From Bradyrhizobium lablabi (GTDB taxonomy: Bacteria > Pseudomonadota > Alphaproteobacteria > Rhizobiales > Xanthobacteraceae), in assembly GCF_001440475.1 (NCBI RefSeq), contig NZ_LLYB01000087.1, positions 14,756-56,715 of the forward strand: DNA of 41,960 bases. Direction: 5' to 3'. Below the pieces are notes generated by a model. That model ran no database searches. It saw nothing but the letters and a program-made list of their open reading frames with translations, and had not been told where the DNA came from. How positions within the stretch are numbered: the first letter of the stretch is position 1; each line of letters opens with the position of its first letter. Below, in pieces: positions 16,865 to 27,074 of the stretch. A program made the translations under genes and the position numbers.

Positions 16865-17827
16865 ATGCGTTCCAGCAAGACGGCCAAAGACGAGAAACTG
16901 ATCAGCCTGTTCCTCGACATGCTCGCGGCGGAACAGGGCGCGGGCGACAACACGCTGGACGCCTATCGCCGTGACCTTACCGATCTATCGGAGTTTCTGA
17001 CCCGCGCGGGGCAGAGCTTTTCCGGCGCCGGGACGGACGTGCTGCGCGATTACCTCGCCGACCTCGACACCCGCGGCTTCAAATCCTCCAGCGTGGCGCG
17101 GCGGCTGTCGGCGATGCGGCATTTATTCCGTTTCCTCCTGAACGAGCGGATCCGCAGCGACGATCCGGCGGCGATCCTGTCCGGCCCGAAACGCGGCCGG
17201 GGGCTGCCGAAGGTGCTGTCGATCGCTGATGTCGACCGCATGTTGACGCGGGCCAAGGAACTGACCGGGGCGGAGAACGCTTCGCCCCAGCAGCGGCTAC
17301 GCGCGCTGCGGCTGTATTGCCTTCTTGAAGTGCTTTACGCCACCGGCCTGCGCGTCTCGGAACTGGTGGCGCTGCCGCTGTCGGCCTCGCGGCGAGACGC
17401 CCGCATGATCGTGGTGCGCGGCAAGGGCAACAAGGAACGGCTGGTGCCGCTCAACGAAGCATCGCGGCAGGCGATGGCCGATTACCTCGCCGCGGTGGAA
17501 GCGCTCAAGCCCGAAAAGAAGAAAAGTGCCAGCCCGTCGAAATGGCTGTTTCCGTCCTTCGGCGAGAGCGGCCACCTGACGCGGCAGCATTTTGCCCGCG
17601 ACCTGAAGGAACTGGCGGCGGCATCGGGCCTCGCGCCGCGGCTGGTCTCGCCGCACGTGCTGCGCCACGCCTTTGCCAGTCACCTGCTGCATAACGGCGC
17701 GGACCTGCGCATCGTGCAGACGCTGCTCGGCCATACCGACATCTCCACCACGCAGATCTATACCCACGTGGTCGAGGAACGGTTGAAAAGCCTGGTGCGC
17801 GACCTGCACCCGCTAGCGGAGAAGTAA
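16865..17827 (+). CDS. xerD: site-specific tyrosine recombinase XerD
   Basis: With XerC it resolves chromosome dimers at dif, under FtsK control. The 320-aa protein has an N-terminal SAM-like core-binding domain (about residues 8-100) and a catalytic domain with the full active-site set: Arg163 in ATGLRVSEL, Lys187 in VVRGKGNK, His264 and Arg267 in HVLRHAF, His290 in LLGHTDIS, and nucleophile Tyr299 in TQIYTHV. An Ala/Lys-rich insertion near residue 215-225 (KPEKKKSASPSK) is typical of rhizobial XerD. It stands alone, followed by accA about 200 bases later. No integrase-type attachment site or mobile genes are nearby, consistent with the housekeeping recombinase. Confidence 0.94.
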   Translation: MRSSKTAKDEKLISLFLDMLAAEQGAGDNTLDAYRRDLTDLSEFLTRAGQSFSGAGTDVLRDYLADLDTRGFKSSSVARRLSAMRHLFRFLLNERIRSDDPAAILSGPKRGRGLPKVLSIADVDRMLTRAKELTGAENASPQQRLRALRLYCLLEVLYATGLRVSELVALPLSASRRDARMIVVRGKGNKERLVPLNEASRQAMADYLAAVEALKPEKKKSASPSKWLFPSFGESGHLTRQHFARDLKELAAASGLAPRLVSPHVLRHAFASHLLHNGADLRIVQTLLGHTDISTTQIYTHVVEERLKSLVRDLHPLAEK

Positions 17828-18026
17828 CCTTCGCCGCAAGCCACGCCTTGACTTCCGCGCCGTCTCCCCCGAAACAGCCGTCTCCCGCCCGCGGCCTTGT
17901 TTGGCGCGCTTTCGGAAAACCGGGTCACCGGACCGAGATGCACGCTAAATCATTGAAGATGCGTGCTTTCCTGAAGCGAATCGAAACCGCTTCGCCACAA
18001 AGCACGTTGTTACCTATATTGCTTTG

Positions 18027-18989
18027 ATGCCGGATCAGATGCGCAGCTACCTCGACTTCGAAAAACCCGTCGCCGAACTTGAAGCCAAGGTCGACGAATT
18101 GCGCGCGCTCGCGGCGTCCGGCAGCGACATCGGCGACGAGATTTCGCGCATCGAGGACAAGGCGCAGCAGGCGCTCAGCGACCTCTATGCCAATTTGACG
18201 CCATGGCAGAAGACGCTGGTGGCGCGCCATCCGCAGCGCCCGCATTTCACCGATTTCGTCAGCACGCTGATCACCGAATTCACCCCGCTCGCCGGCGACC
18301 GCAAATTCGCCGACGACGAGGCGCTGATGGGCGGATTCGGCCGCTTCCGCGGCGAGAGCATCTGCGTGATCGGCCAGGAAAAGGGCGCCACCACCGACAG
18401 CCGCATCAAGCACAATTTCGGCATGGCCCGCCCCGAAGGCTATCGCAAGGCGGTGCGGCTGATGGAGATGGCAGACCGTTTCGGCATCCCCGTGCTGTCG
18501 CTCGCGGATTCCGCCGGCGCCTATCCCGGCATCGGCGCCGAGGAACGCGGCGTGGCGGAAGCGATCGCGCGCTCGACCGACACCTGCCTCTCGCTCGGCG
18601 TCCCCAATGTCGCGATCATCACCGGCGAAGGCATGTCGGGTGGCGCCATCGCCATCACGACCGCGAACAAGGTGATGATGTTCGAGCACGCGATCTACAG
18701 CGTGATCTCGCCGGAAGCGGCGTCCTCTATCCTGTGGCGCGACGGCACCAAGGCCCAGGAAGTCGCCACCAACATGAAGATCACCGCGCAGGACATGCTG
18801 CGCTTCGGCGTGATCGACCAGATCCTGAAAGAGCCCTCCGGCGGCGCCCATCGCGATTCGGCTGCGATGATTTCGGCCACCGGCGATGCCATCGCCGAGG
18901 CCTTCAACGAGCTGCGCAACCTCGATGCGGACGGCATCCGCCGGCAGCGGCGGCAGAAATTCCTCGATATCGGCCGCAAACTCGGCTGA
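18027..18989 (+). CDS. accA: acetyl-CoA carboxylase carboxyltransferase subunit alpha
   Basis: Alpha subunit of the carboxyltransferase that makes malonyl-CoA from carboxybiotin and acetyl-CoA, the first committed step of fatty acid synthesis. The 320-aa length is usual. Seen: the N-terminal helical region (YLDFEKPVAELEAKVDELRA), RPHFTDFV, GRFRGESICVIGQEKG, NFGMARPEGYRKA, DSAGAYPGIGAEERG, and the oxyanion-hole GEGMSGGAIAI, then SVISPEAASSILW. I use ATG 18027; the frame also offers a TTG one codon before. The start has no clear Shine-Dalgarno. accD is not in the window. Confidence 0.95.
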   Translation: MPDQMRSYLDFEKPVAELEAKVDELRALAASGSDIGDEISRIEDKAQQALSDLYANLTPWQKTLVARHPQRPHFTDFVSTLITEFTPLAGDRKFADDEALMGGFGRFRGESICVIGQEKGATTDSRIKHNFGMARPEGYRKAVRLMEMADRFGIPVLSLADSAGAYPGIGAEERGVAEAIARSTDTCLSLGVPNVAIITGEGMSGGAIAITTANKVMMFEHAIYSVISPEAASSILWRDGTKAQEVATNMKITAQDMLRFGVIDQILKEPSGGAHRDSAAMISATGDAIAEAFNELRNLDADGIRRQRRQKFLDIGRKLG

Positions 18990-19286
18990 TTGCTTCAGCC
19001 CCGAATCTCCTGACGCTTGGCGTGGTCGCCCGGGCCCCGCCTGCCACAAAACTTTAACAACCTCTAAACGGCCATTATTTTCGCCAGCGCACTTGATTCG
19101 GCCGCAATTAGGCCGCGGCGCCGGTCTTTAAATTCTGTTGACCATGCCTGCCGCCCGCAGCCGCTGGACGGTCTCGTTCGGGTTGCGGCGCAGGAGGTCA
19201 AAGGATACAGTTTTATCTAATGGCTTCAGGGCATGTTCGCTGTGATGTGGGGTGCGAAAATGCCCGGTGGGTGTGGAGCTTAGCCT
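18990..19286. other. intergenic region between accA and the L,D-transpeptidase gene
   Basis: Just under 300 bases with no supported gene. A minus-strand open frame ends here (about 19128-19240), but it has no start codon within the gap. An AT-richer part near 19075-19130 and around 19200-19220 may hold the promoter of the downstream lipoprotein; no clear -35/-10 pair was identified. Confidence 0.4.
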
Positions 19287-20780
19287 TTGATTAACCGGTC
19301 GCTTGTTCGCGCGCTCGTCACGTCGGCTGCCCTCGCAGGCACGGGCGCATTGCTCGCCGGCTGCAATGGCGAGGACATGTCGCTCGCCAACAACGCCAAG
19401 GCCAACCAGCCCGTCCCGCCAAAGCTGGTCGCCGACATGGCGGCGAAGGACATGGATCTGCAATCCCCGATCCTGGTCCGCCTGTTCAAGCAGGAAGCCG
19501 AACTGGAAATCTGGAAGCAGGACCGCTCCGGCCGCTTCGCGCTGCTCAAAACCTATCCGATCTGCCGGTGGTCGGGCGATCTCGGCCCCAAGGTCAAGGA
19601 AGGCGACCGCCAGGCGCCCGAAGGCTTCTATTCGATCTCGCCGGCGCAGATGAATCCGCAGTCGGCCTACTATCTCTCCTTCAACACCGGCTATCCCAAT
19701 GCGTTCGACAAGGCGCTGGGACGCACCGGCTCGCAGTTGATGGTGCATGGCGACTGCTCCTCGCGCGGTTGCTACGCGATGACGGACGAGCAGATCGCGG
19801 AAATCTATTCGCTGGGCCGCGAATCCTTCTTCGGCGGCCAGAAATCGTTCCAGTTGCAGGCCTATCCGTTCAAGATGACGCCAACGAACATGGCGAAGCA
19901 TCGCAACAATCCGAACATGCCGTTCTGGAAAATGATCAAGGAAGGCAATGATCATTTCGAGGTGACGAAGCAGGAGCCGAAGGTCGATTTCTGCGAAAAG
20001 AAATACGTGTTCGATGCCGCCAAGCCGCCGAACGCGACGCGTGACCCGGTATTCGACGCTTCGGCCAAGTGCCCGGCCTATGTAATTCCCGAAGAAGTCG
20101 CCGACGCCGTCCGCGACAAGCAGGCCACTGATCTCGCCGAGACCGCGCGGCTGATTGCCAAGGGAACGCCGGTGGCACGGACCAACACCGGCATCGACGG
20201 CGGCATGCACCGGGTATTCGCCGCCCGCGTGCCCGAGGGCAGCACCGGTCTTTCGGAGCCCGGCGACGGCTCGAGCCTGTCGCTGATGGCGCGGGCGCCC
20301 GGCACCGTTCCCTCCCACGTCAATCCGCCGAAAGCCCCCGCCGACCGGGCGCCTTCCGAGAATTTGCTGATGGGCGCGCCGGAGCAGCCGAAGCTGGTCG
20401 CCGCGCCGGCTGCCGCACCTGCTCCTGCCCCGACACGGGTCGCGAATGCAGCGCCCACGGCCACGAGCCAGAATGATGGGTGGTTCTCCAATCTCGCTCG
20501 CAAGGTCGGGTTCGGTGGCGGCGCAGCCGACGCCACCGCCAGCACGCCGCCTTCAAAGCCGAAGGCGGCCGAGACCAAGCAGCCGCCGCGTCCTGAAGCG
20601 TCCGCGCCCAAGACCACGGCACCGAAGCCCGATACCAAGCACGCTGCCGCAACCCGCCCGCCGCTGAAACCGTCGCTGTCGGATGCTCCGGCTACCGCCG
20701 CCAAGGACAATCAGGTCTCGGGCTCGGCGCCGATCGTGTCGACGAACTCGTTCGACAGCCGCTTCGGGGCGGCGAAGTAG
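19287..20780 (+). CDS. YafK-type L,D-transpeptidase lipoprotein with Pro/Ala-rich tail
   Basis: Predicted periplasmic peptidoglycan enzyme of the YkuD L,D-transpeptidase family, YafK branch. The first 26 residues form a lipoprotein signal with lipobox LLAGC (Cys26). The catalytic domain spans about residues 55-230 and contains the active-site motif HGDCSSRGCYAM, with His154 and nucleophile Cys162. From about residue 300 the chain is low-complexity Pro/Ala/Lys, likely disordered and wall-spanning. The start codon must be TTG (19287): it is the only start that gives the complete lipoprotein signal, with GGAG about ten bases upstream. YafK (DpaA) of E. coli cleaves Lpp from peptidoglycan; whether this one transfers or cleaves is unknown. 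Confidence 0.85.
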   Translation: MINRSLVRALVTSAALAGTGALLAGCNGEDMSLANNAKANQPVPPKLVADMAAKDMDLQSPILVRLFKQEAELEIWKQDRSGRFALLKTYPICRWSGDLGPKVKEGDRQAPEGFYSISPAQMNPQSAYYLSFNTGYPNAFDKALGRTGSQLMVHGDCSSRGCYAMTDEQIAEIYSLGRESFFGGQKSFQLQAYPFKMTPTNMAKHRNNPNMPFWKMIKEGNDHFEVTKQEPKVDFCEKKYVFDAAKPPNATRDPVFDASAKCPAYVIPEEVADAVRDKQATDLAETARLIAKGTPVARTNTGIDGGMHRVFAARVPEGSTGLSEPGDGSSLSLMARAPGTVPSHVNPPKAPADRAPSENLLMGAPEQPKLVAAPAAAPAPAPTRVANAAPTATSQNDGWFSNLARKVGFGGGAADATASTPPSKPKAAETKQPPRPEASAPKTTAPKPDTKHAAATRPPLKPSLSDAPATAAKDNQVSGSAPIVSTNSFDSRFGAAK

Positions 20781-20834
20781 CCGTCACGGAGCTTCGTGGC
20801 CGGATCAGCCGTGGAAACGGATGCCTTCCGCGCG

Positions 20835-21528
<694 letters not shown>

Positions 21529-21536
<8 letters not shown>

Positions 21537-22263
21537 GGCGCAGATAAATCTCCTGGACGTTTCTGTTGGCCTGGATCTCGGCGACCGTTCCGGACGCGAG
21601 CACACGGCCTTGGTCGAGTACGGTAAGGCGGTCGCAGATATCGCGGATGAAATCCAGATCGTGCTCGACAATCACCAGCGAGCAATGCCGCTTGATCGGC
21701 TGCAGCAGTTCGCCGGTGACGCGGCGCTCCTCCAGGCTCATGCCGCCGGTCGGCTCATCCAGCAGCAACAACCGCGGCTTGCCGGCAAGCGCCATGGCGA
21801 TCTCCAGCCATTGCTGCTGCCCGTGCGACAGCGCTGCGGCAGCGTCATGTGCGCGATCGGCGAGGCGAAACTGGCTCAGCATCGTCATCACATGGTCGTG
21901 CAGCACGCCGCGCGTGCGCGAGAATACCAGATCGAACAGCGACGACTGCGCCTGTAGCGCCAGCAGGATGTTGTCGTACAACGTCAAATTCGGCAACACG
22001 CTGGTAATCTGGAATTTCAGGCTCATGCCGGCACGGGCGCGCTCGGTCGGCGACAGCGCAGTGATGTCGCGGTTCACGAAGCTGACCTTGCCCCGGGTCG
22101 GCATCTCGGCCCCGGCGACGCACTTCATCAGCGTGCTTTTTCCCGAGCCGTTCGGCCCGATCAGGCCGTGAAATTCGTTCTCGCCCACCGTCAGGGCGGC
22201 ACCATCAAGCGCGGTGAGCTTGCCAAACACTTTGCCGATGCCGGTGGCTTCAAGGAGCGGCAT
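21529..22263 (-). CDS. amide/urea-type ABC importer, ATP-binding protein (UrtD/LivG-like)
   Basis: First ATPase of the importer. The 244-aa protein has Walker A GPNGSGKST, Walker B LLLLDEPTGGMS, and the unusual signature LSHGQQQWLEIAMAL. The His in place of the first Gly of LSGGQ is a hallmark of UrtD-type ATPases, so the importer is closer to urea/short-chain amide systems than to LivG leucine systems. AGGAG lies seven bases before the ATG. The start overlaps the upstream permease gene by 14 bases, and the end overlaps the next ATPase gene, giving tight translational coupling. Confidence 0.92.
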
Positions 22264-23290
22264 TGCGCTTCTCCTTGCGTGCCGCCCCGAAACTGCCGAC
22301 GCGCTCGCGTTCGCCGAGCACGAAACTGATCAGCCCGAGCGGGCGGAACAGGATCACCAGCAGCAGCAGCACGCCGAGAATGATCGGCCAGATCTCGCGA
22401 TAATTGTCCGAGAGCCAGAAGCTGACGCCCTCGATGATGACAGCGCCGATGACCGCGCCGATCAACGTGCCCGATCCGCCGAATAAAACGTAAAGCACGA
22501 CCTGGGTCGAGATCACCACGCCCAGCATGTTGGGCCAGACAAAACCCTCGTGAAACGCGTAGAGGCTGCCGGCAAGCCCCGCGATGGTGCCGCCGACGGC
22601 GAACACGATCGCCTTCAGGTGCTGCGTCTTGTAGCCGAAGAAGGCGATGCGCTGCTCGTTCTCGCGAAGCCCGGCCAGCGCGAGACCGAACTGCGACCGC
22701 ACCAGGAAACGGCACAGCAGATAGACGATCGCCAGAATGCCGAGCGCAAAGTAATAGTAGACCGGCCCCTCGGTGAGGTCGTAGCTGCCGAGCGACATCG
22801 GTGGGATCGAGGGAATGCCGTTCTGTCCGCCGAGATAGTACCAGCCGCGCGCCAAGCGGTCGGCGGCGTAGGACCCGGTAAGCGTACCGAGCGCGACGAA
22901 GATCACGCTGGAGGGATGCCGGCCGAGCAGCAGAAAGCCACCGAGCAGGAGCGAGCTGGTGAGCCCGATCAGCGTTCCCGCCGGCAGCACCAGGAGGATC
23001 GAGGTGATGTTGAGGTCCCGCGCCATCAATGCGACGCCATAGCCGGCCGCGCCGAAGAACAGCGCCTGGCCGAAGCTCATGATGCCGGCATACCCCCACA
23101 CCAGATCGAACGAGAGCGCGAACAAGGCGAGGATGACGACACGGGTCGCGAACACCGTGAGATAGTCCTGCAGGAACAGCGGCAGGATCAGCGCTACGAT
23201 CAACACCAATCCTTCCACGATCGGCAGGACCTTCAGTCCTGTCGCGGCCTGCCGCGCCGGCAATGCTCCATCCGGTCCATCGTCAGCCAT
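22250..23290 (-). CDS. amide/urea-type ABC importer, permease (UrtC/LivM-like)
   Basis: Inner-membrane permease of about 346 aa with many hydrophobic segments. It shows the LivM/UrtC hallmark FDLVWGYAGIMSFGQALFFG and the cytoplasmic coupling region GLALAGLRENEQRIAFFGY, then GSLYAFHEGFVWP and the C-terminal FGGSGTLIGAVIGA. I choose ATG 23290, preceded by GGAAG. An ATG at 23347 would leave only seven bases after the binding-protein stop but has no ribosome site. The basic C-terminus (RKEKRN) faces the cytoplasm. It works with the LivH-type permease encoded two genes upstream. Confidence 0.88.
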   Translation of the reverse strand: MADDGPDGALPARQAATGLKVLPIVEGLVLIVALILPLFLQDYLTVFATRVVILALFALSFDLVWGYAGIMSFGQALFFGAAGYGVALMARDLNITSILLVLPAGTLIGLTSSLLLGGFLLLGRHPSSVIFVALGTLTGSYAADRLARGWYYLGGQNGIPSIPPMSLGSYDLTEGPVYYYFALGILAIVYLLCRFLVRSQFGLALAGLRENEQRIAFFGYKTQHLKAIVFAVGGTIAGLAGSLYAFHEGFVWPNMLGVVISTQVVLYVLFGGSGTLIGAVIGAVIIEGVSFWLSDNYREIWPIILGVLLLLVILFRPLGLISFVLGERERVGSFGAARKEKRNAAP

Positions 23291-23354
23291 TGAGACTTCC
23301 GGCCCTTCGCCCAGCGTTGCGCGAAGGGCCTGCTTTGCTGCGCCCATGGATCGC

Positions 23355-24575
23355 TCAGCATTCCTTGGGATCGACGAGACCATCGCTGCGTCCCACGATC
23401 TCATAGTTCCCGCCTTTGGCAACGGCCGTGTACATCTTCATCTTGCAGTGCCGCTTGCCCGGCACCATCTCGGCCGGCCCGCCCGGGCCTTCCGCGATCT
23501 TGGCGTGATCCAGCGCCGCGGCCACTGCGTCGCGGTCGATCTTGCCGGCTTCCTTGACTGCCGCTTCCCACAGTTTCAGCCCGCGATAGGTGCCGGTCGC
23601 CGCGCTGCCGGCTGCGAACAGGAAGTTGCCGGGGAAATCCTTCTCGTAGGCGGCCTGGATCTTCGCGCTGACCGGATCGTCCTTGGTCAGGGCTTTGAAA
23701 TAGTCGAGGCAGCTCGCAAGGCCCTCGATCTCGTTGGCCTGATTGATGTTGAGCGTGTTCTCGTCATAGTAGACGCAGGCAAGCCGCCCACCATTCTTCA
23801 GGAAGCCTGCCTCATAGAGCTGCTTGAAGAACGGGCCGACGCCGGGCGGGATCACGGTGTTGAAGACGACGTCGACCTTGTTGGAGACGATCCGGTTGAC
23901 GGTGGCCGAGAAGTCGACCTGGTCGAGCGGATAGTATTCCTCGAACACGACCTCGCCGCCGTTGGCTTCAATCACCTTGCGGGCATAGACGTTGAGTGTG
24001 TGCGGCCAGACATAGTTGGCGCTCGGCAGTGCAAACTTCTTGCCGCCGTTCTTGATCAGCCAGGGAATGAACTCGTCGCATTGCTGCGCCGGGGTCGGCC
24101 CGGTGCAGAACAGATTGGGCGTGCATTCCTTGCCCTCGTAAAGCTGCGGATAGATGTACAACGTCTTGCCGCGCGCCACGATCGGGTCCTTGATCGCGTT
24201 GCGCATCGAGGAGGTGATGCCGCCAAGCACCATGTCGACCTTGTCGCGCTGGATCAGCTTGCGGACGTTGCCGACGGCGACGGATTCATTCGATGCGGTG
24301 TCCTCGATATAGAGTTCGAGCGGCCGTCCGAGCAGGCCGCCGGCAGCGTTGATCTCCTTGATGACCATCTTGGCGACATTGGCGTCGGCGTTTCCGGCAT
24401 AGGCGATCGGGCCGGTAAGATCGGTTGCGATGCCGACCTTGATCGGGCCTTCGGCGGCGTTGGCCCAGTCGGGCCTCACCACCCAGCTGCCGACCCCTGT
24501 GGCAATCGCGCCGGTCGTGAAAGCAAAGCCGCTGAGGAAACGACGGCGCGTCAAATCGAGGCGATCAGCAAACAT
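23355..24575 (-). CDS. Tat-exported substrate-binding protein of the amide/urea-type ABC importer
   Basis: Periplasmic ligand-binding protein (type I fold, Peripla_BP_5/UrtA-like), 406 aa. The N-terminus has a twin-arginine signal (DLTRRRFLSGFAFTTGAI) cleaved near ANA-AEG, so it is probably exported folded. The mature protein contains GIATDLTGPIAYAGNADANV, INAAGGLLGRPLELYIEDTAS, YVWPHTLNVYARKVIEANGG and VVFNTVIPPGV, similar to urea- and short-chain-amide-binding proteins. The gene lies between the two permease genes, five bases after the LivH-type gene. Ligand not known; amide or urea is inferred from the neighbouring amidase. Confidence 0.9.
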   Translation of the reverse strand: MFADRLDLTRRRFLSGFAFTTGAIATGVGSWVVRPDWANAAEGPIKVGIATDLTGPIAYAGNADANVAKMVIKEINAAGGLLGRPLELYIEDTASNESVAVGNVRKLIQRDKVDMVLGGITSSMRNAIKDPIVARGKTLYIYPQLYEGKECTPNLFCTGPTPAQQCDEFIPWLIKNGGKKFALPSANYVWPHTLNVYARKVIEANGGEVVFEEYYPLDQVDFSATVNRIVSNKVDVVFNTVIPPGVGPFFKQLYEAGFLKNGGRLACVYYDENTLNINQANEIEGLASCLDYFKALTKDDPVSAKIQAAYEKDFPGNFLFAAGSAATGTYRGLKLWEAAVKEAGKIDRDAVAAALDHAKIAEGPGGPAEMVPGKRHCKMKMYTAVAKGGNYEIVGRSDGLVDPKEC

Positions 24576-24579
24576 GAGA

Positions 24580-25437
24580 CTAAACCCCTTTTCCAGCGAT
24601 GAGGCCTTGCGGCCGGAATTTGATGAAGACGATGGCAAGTACGAAGACGAGGACATCGGCGATCACGGGCGCCATGACCCAGGGCAGCGCGGCGCTGAGG
24701 GTTCCGATCAGGCCAGCTCCGGCAACCGGCCCGATAAAGGATCCGACACCACCGACCATGACGGCGACAAAGCCCTGGATCAGGAAGCGGATGCCGAGAT
24801 CGGCGAACAGGCTGAACACGGGCACGATCAACGCGCCGGCAAGCCCCGCCAGCGCGGCACCGAAGGCAAAGGTGGCGCCGTAGATCATGGGCGTCGAGAT
24901 TCCCGACGCCCGCGCCAGCGCAGGATTTTCCAGTGTCGCGCGCACGCGAAGACCGAAGCTGGTCCGTGACAGCAGTAGATAACAACCGCCTATAACCAAC
25001 AGCGTGATGACGATGATCGTGAAACGCCACGCCGAAATATGCATCGTGCCGATATCGATCGAGCCGCCGATCGGCTCGGGCACGGTCAGGTAGAAGCCGC
25101 CGATCAGGCCGCGCACGCTCTCGCGGATGATCAGGCCGAGCGCGTAAGTGCCCAGCATCGCCACGATGGGCGCGGCGTAGAAGCGGCGGATGATCAGCGC
25201 CTCCAGCACGAAGCCGAACGCGCCGACGATGAAGGGCGCCGCGAGCATGCCGGCCCAGATGGGAGCGCCACGGCTGAACGCCAGATAGGTAACGTAGGCG
25301 CCGAGCAGGACGAATTCGCCCTGCGCAAAGTTGAAGATCCCCATCATGCTGGCGATGATTCCGAGTCCCAGCACGACCAAAACGATGATCGCGCCGAAAC
25401 TCAGGATCTCGAACGCCGCGACGAAGGTGCTAGCCAT
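24580..25437 (-). CDS. amide/urea-type ABC importer, permease (UrtB/LivH-like)
   Basis: First inner-membrane permease of the importer, 285 aa, with about eight hydrophobic segments. Hallmarks are GIIASMMGIFNFAQGEFVLLGAYV at the N-terminus (the LivH N-F-A-x-G-E loop), RATLENPALARASGI (ATPase-coupling helix) and FVAVMVGGVGSFIGPVAGA. It starts 36 bases after the amidase stop and precedes the binding-protein gene by five bases, so amidase and importer are very likely one operon. Confidence 0.92.
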   Translation of the reverse strand: MASTFVAAFEILSFGAIIVLVVLGLGIIASMMGIFNFAQGEFVLLGAYVTYLAFSRGAPIWAGMLAAPFIVGAFGFVLEALIIRRFYAAPIVAMLGTYALGLIIRESVRGLIGGFYLTVPEPIGGSIDIGTMHISAWRFTIIVITLLVIGGCYLLLSRTSFGLRVRATLENPALARASGISTPMIYGATFAFGAALAGLAGALIVPVFSLFADLGIRFLIQGFVAVMVGGVGSFIGPVAGAGLIGTLSAALPWVMAPVIADVLVFVLAIVFIKFRPQGLIAGKGV

Positions 25438-25473
25438 GCCTTGCGATCCAACCCGCCTGCAACAAAGCGTTGC

Positions 25474-26988
25474 TCACATCTTCTTCCAGTCACCGATCTG
25501 CTCGAAGGCGTGCGCGGCGCGGTAGATCGTCGATTCCTCGAACATGCGGCCGACCAGCATCAGTCCGACAGGCAGGCCGTCGACCATGCCGCAGGGCAGC
25601 GACATGGCCGGATGATGCGTGATGTCGAACGGCGCGGTGTTGGCAATCATTTCCAGCGCGCGGGCGACATAGTCCTCGCGGCTCGCATTGGCCGGCGGCA
25701 GCGGCGTCGCCTTCATCGGCGTCGTCGGCAGCAGCAGCAGATCGTAGTCCTTGAACGCCTTGTCATAGGCCGCGGTCAGCCGCCGCGAAATGTTGAGCGC
25801 CTTGCCGTAGTAGCGCGGACCGAAATTGTTGTTGATGTAGGTGCCGAGCAGCAGGAACAGCTTTGTGGTCTCCGACAGCGAGTCGGCCTGCCGCCGCCAG
25901 CCACGATGGAAATCCATCAGCGACGTCGAGTACAGGTCGGCGCGGCTCAGGCCATAGCCGTCGCCGTACATCATGGTCTGCGTCATGCCTTCGGTGCCGA
26001 TCGGCGTCCAGATCGCAGGTCCGGTCAGATGCATCGGGATCGAGACTTGCTCGACCGAGGCACCGAGGTCCTTGAAGCGCATCGCCGCCTCGCGCACGCT
26101 CTCATTGACCGCGGCCTCCGCATTCGGCTGCTCAAACCCCTCCTTCAGGATGCCGATCTTCATGCCCTTGACGCCGCCGCCGAGCGCCTTGGTGTATTCC
26201 TCGACCTTCGGGGCCTTGATGCGCGGATCATAACCGTCGTCGCCGGCAATCACCTCCAGCAGCAATGCGTTGTCGGCCACCGTCGCGGTCATTGGCCCCG
26301 TGTGATCGACAAAGATCTCGATCGGCATGATGCCGGTATAGGGAACCAGCCCCCAGGTCGGCTTCATGCCATAGGTGCCGCAGAACGAGGACGGCATGCG
26401 GATCGAACCACCCTGGTCACCACCGATCGCCATGTCGACCTCGCCGAGTGCAACGACGACGCCGGAGCCCGACGACGAGCCGCCGGCCGAATAGCCCATC
26501 TTGTGCGGATTGTGCACAGGCCCCACCGCGCCGGTATGGCTGCCGCCGGACATGCAGAAGGATTCGCAATGAACCTTGCCGGCGATCTCGGCGCCGGCGT
26601 CCAGCATGCGCGTGACGATGGTGGCGTCGAAATCAGGCACATAGCCTTCCAGCGTCGCCGATCCGTTCATCATCGGCACGCCGGCCAGCATGATGTTGTC
26701 CTTGAGCGCGACCGTCTTGCCTTTGAGCTTGCCGGACGCCGCGCCTTTCACCGTCGACTTCCGGTACCAGGCGTTGCGCGGGTTCTCTTCCGGCGAAGGC
26801 CGGTAGCCGGGCGTGCGCGGATATTTCACCGCGGGCACCTCGTCCGGCATTGCCGCGACGAGATTGTAAGCGTCGATCGAGCCCTGCATCAGGCCGCGAA
26901 ACGAGGCCACGTCCTCTTCCGTCAGCGACAGCCCGCATTGTTCAGCGACGGCACGAAGTTGCGTTGGTGTTGGAAGGACGACTGACAC
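25474..26988 (-). CDS. amidase (amidase-signature family, Rhodococcus nitrile-cluster type)
   Basis: Hydrolyses carboxamides to carboxylic acid and ammonia. The 504-aa protein carries the amidase-signature Ser-cisSer-Lys triad: Lys96 in VALKDNIM, Ser171 in SAGGSSSGSG and Ser195 in GGDQGGSIR. These numbers match the catalytic residues reported for Rhodococcus sp. N-771 amidase (Lys96, Ser171, Ser195). Shared context from memory includes NAWY near residue 72, GVPMMNGS, GLVPYTGIMPIE, DHTGPMT and IANTAPFDITHHPAMSLPCG. It is not the GatA subunit, as no GatB/GatC is nearby. It heads the importer operon and has its own upstream region (26989-27143) with an AT-rich near-palindrome. No nitrile hydratase genes are in the window. 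Confidence 0.93.
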   Translation of the reverse strand: MSVVLPTPTQLRAVAEQCGLSLTEEDVASFRGLMQGSIDAYNLVAAMPDEVPAVKYPRTPGYRPSPEENPRNAWYRKSTVKGAASGKLKGKTVALKDNIMLAGVPMMNGSATLEGYVPDFDATIVTRMLDAGAEIAGKVHCESFCMSGGSHTGAVGPVHNPHKMGYSAGGSSSGSGVVVALGEVDMAIGGDQGGSIRMPSSFCGTYGMKPTWGLVPYTGIMPIEIFVDHTGPMTATVADNALLLEVIAGDDGYDPRIKAPKVEEYTKALGGGVKGMKIGILKEGFEQPNAEAAVNESVREAAMRFKDLGASVEQVSIPMHLTGPAIWTPIGTEGMTQTMMYGDGYGLSRADLYSTSLMDFHRGWRRQADSLSETTKLFLLLGTYINNNFGPRYYGKALNISRRLTAAYDKAFKDYDLLLLPTTPMKATPLPPANASREDYVARALEMIANTAPFDITHHPAMSLPCGMVDGLPVGLMLVGRMFEESTIYRAAHAFEQIGDWKKM

Positions 26989-27074
26989 GGCGCTCTCCTG
27001 CAGCTTTTGATCCCTGGGTGCGCAGCCGCGGGCCGCGCTTGTCGCGCGCTAACCGTCGGCCTCGCCGCGGTATT

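Noticed and set aside
16865..17827. tyrosine recombinase as a sign of an integrated element
   Set aside because: Its length, motif set and neighbours match housekeeping XerD; no attachment repeats, tRNA target or phage genes were seen.
19128..19240. minus-strand peptide-like stretch (FDLLRRNPNETVQRLRAAGM) between accA and the L,D-transpeptidase
   Set aside because: It looks peptide-like, but the frame has no start codon in the gap and only opens through antisense sequence of the lipoprotein gene.
25039..26985. 648-codon plus-strand open frame opposite the amidase and permease genes
   Set aside because: Same antisense composition artefact; it spans two real genes and their gap.
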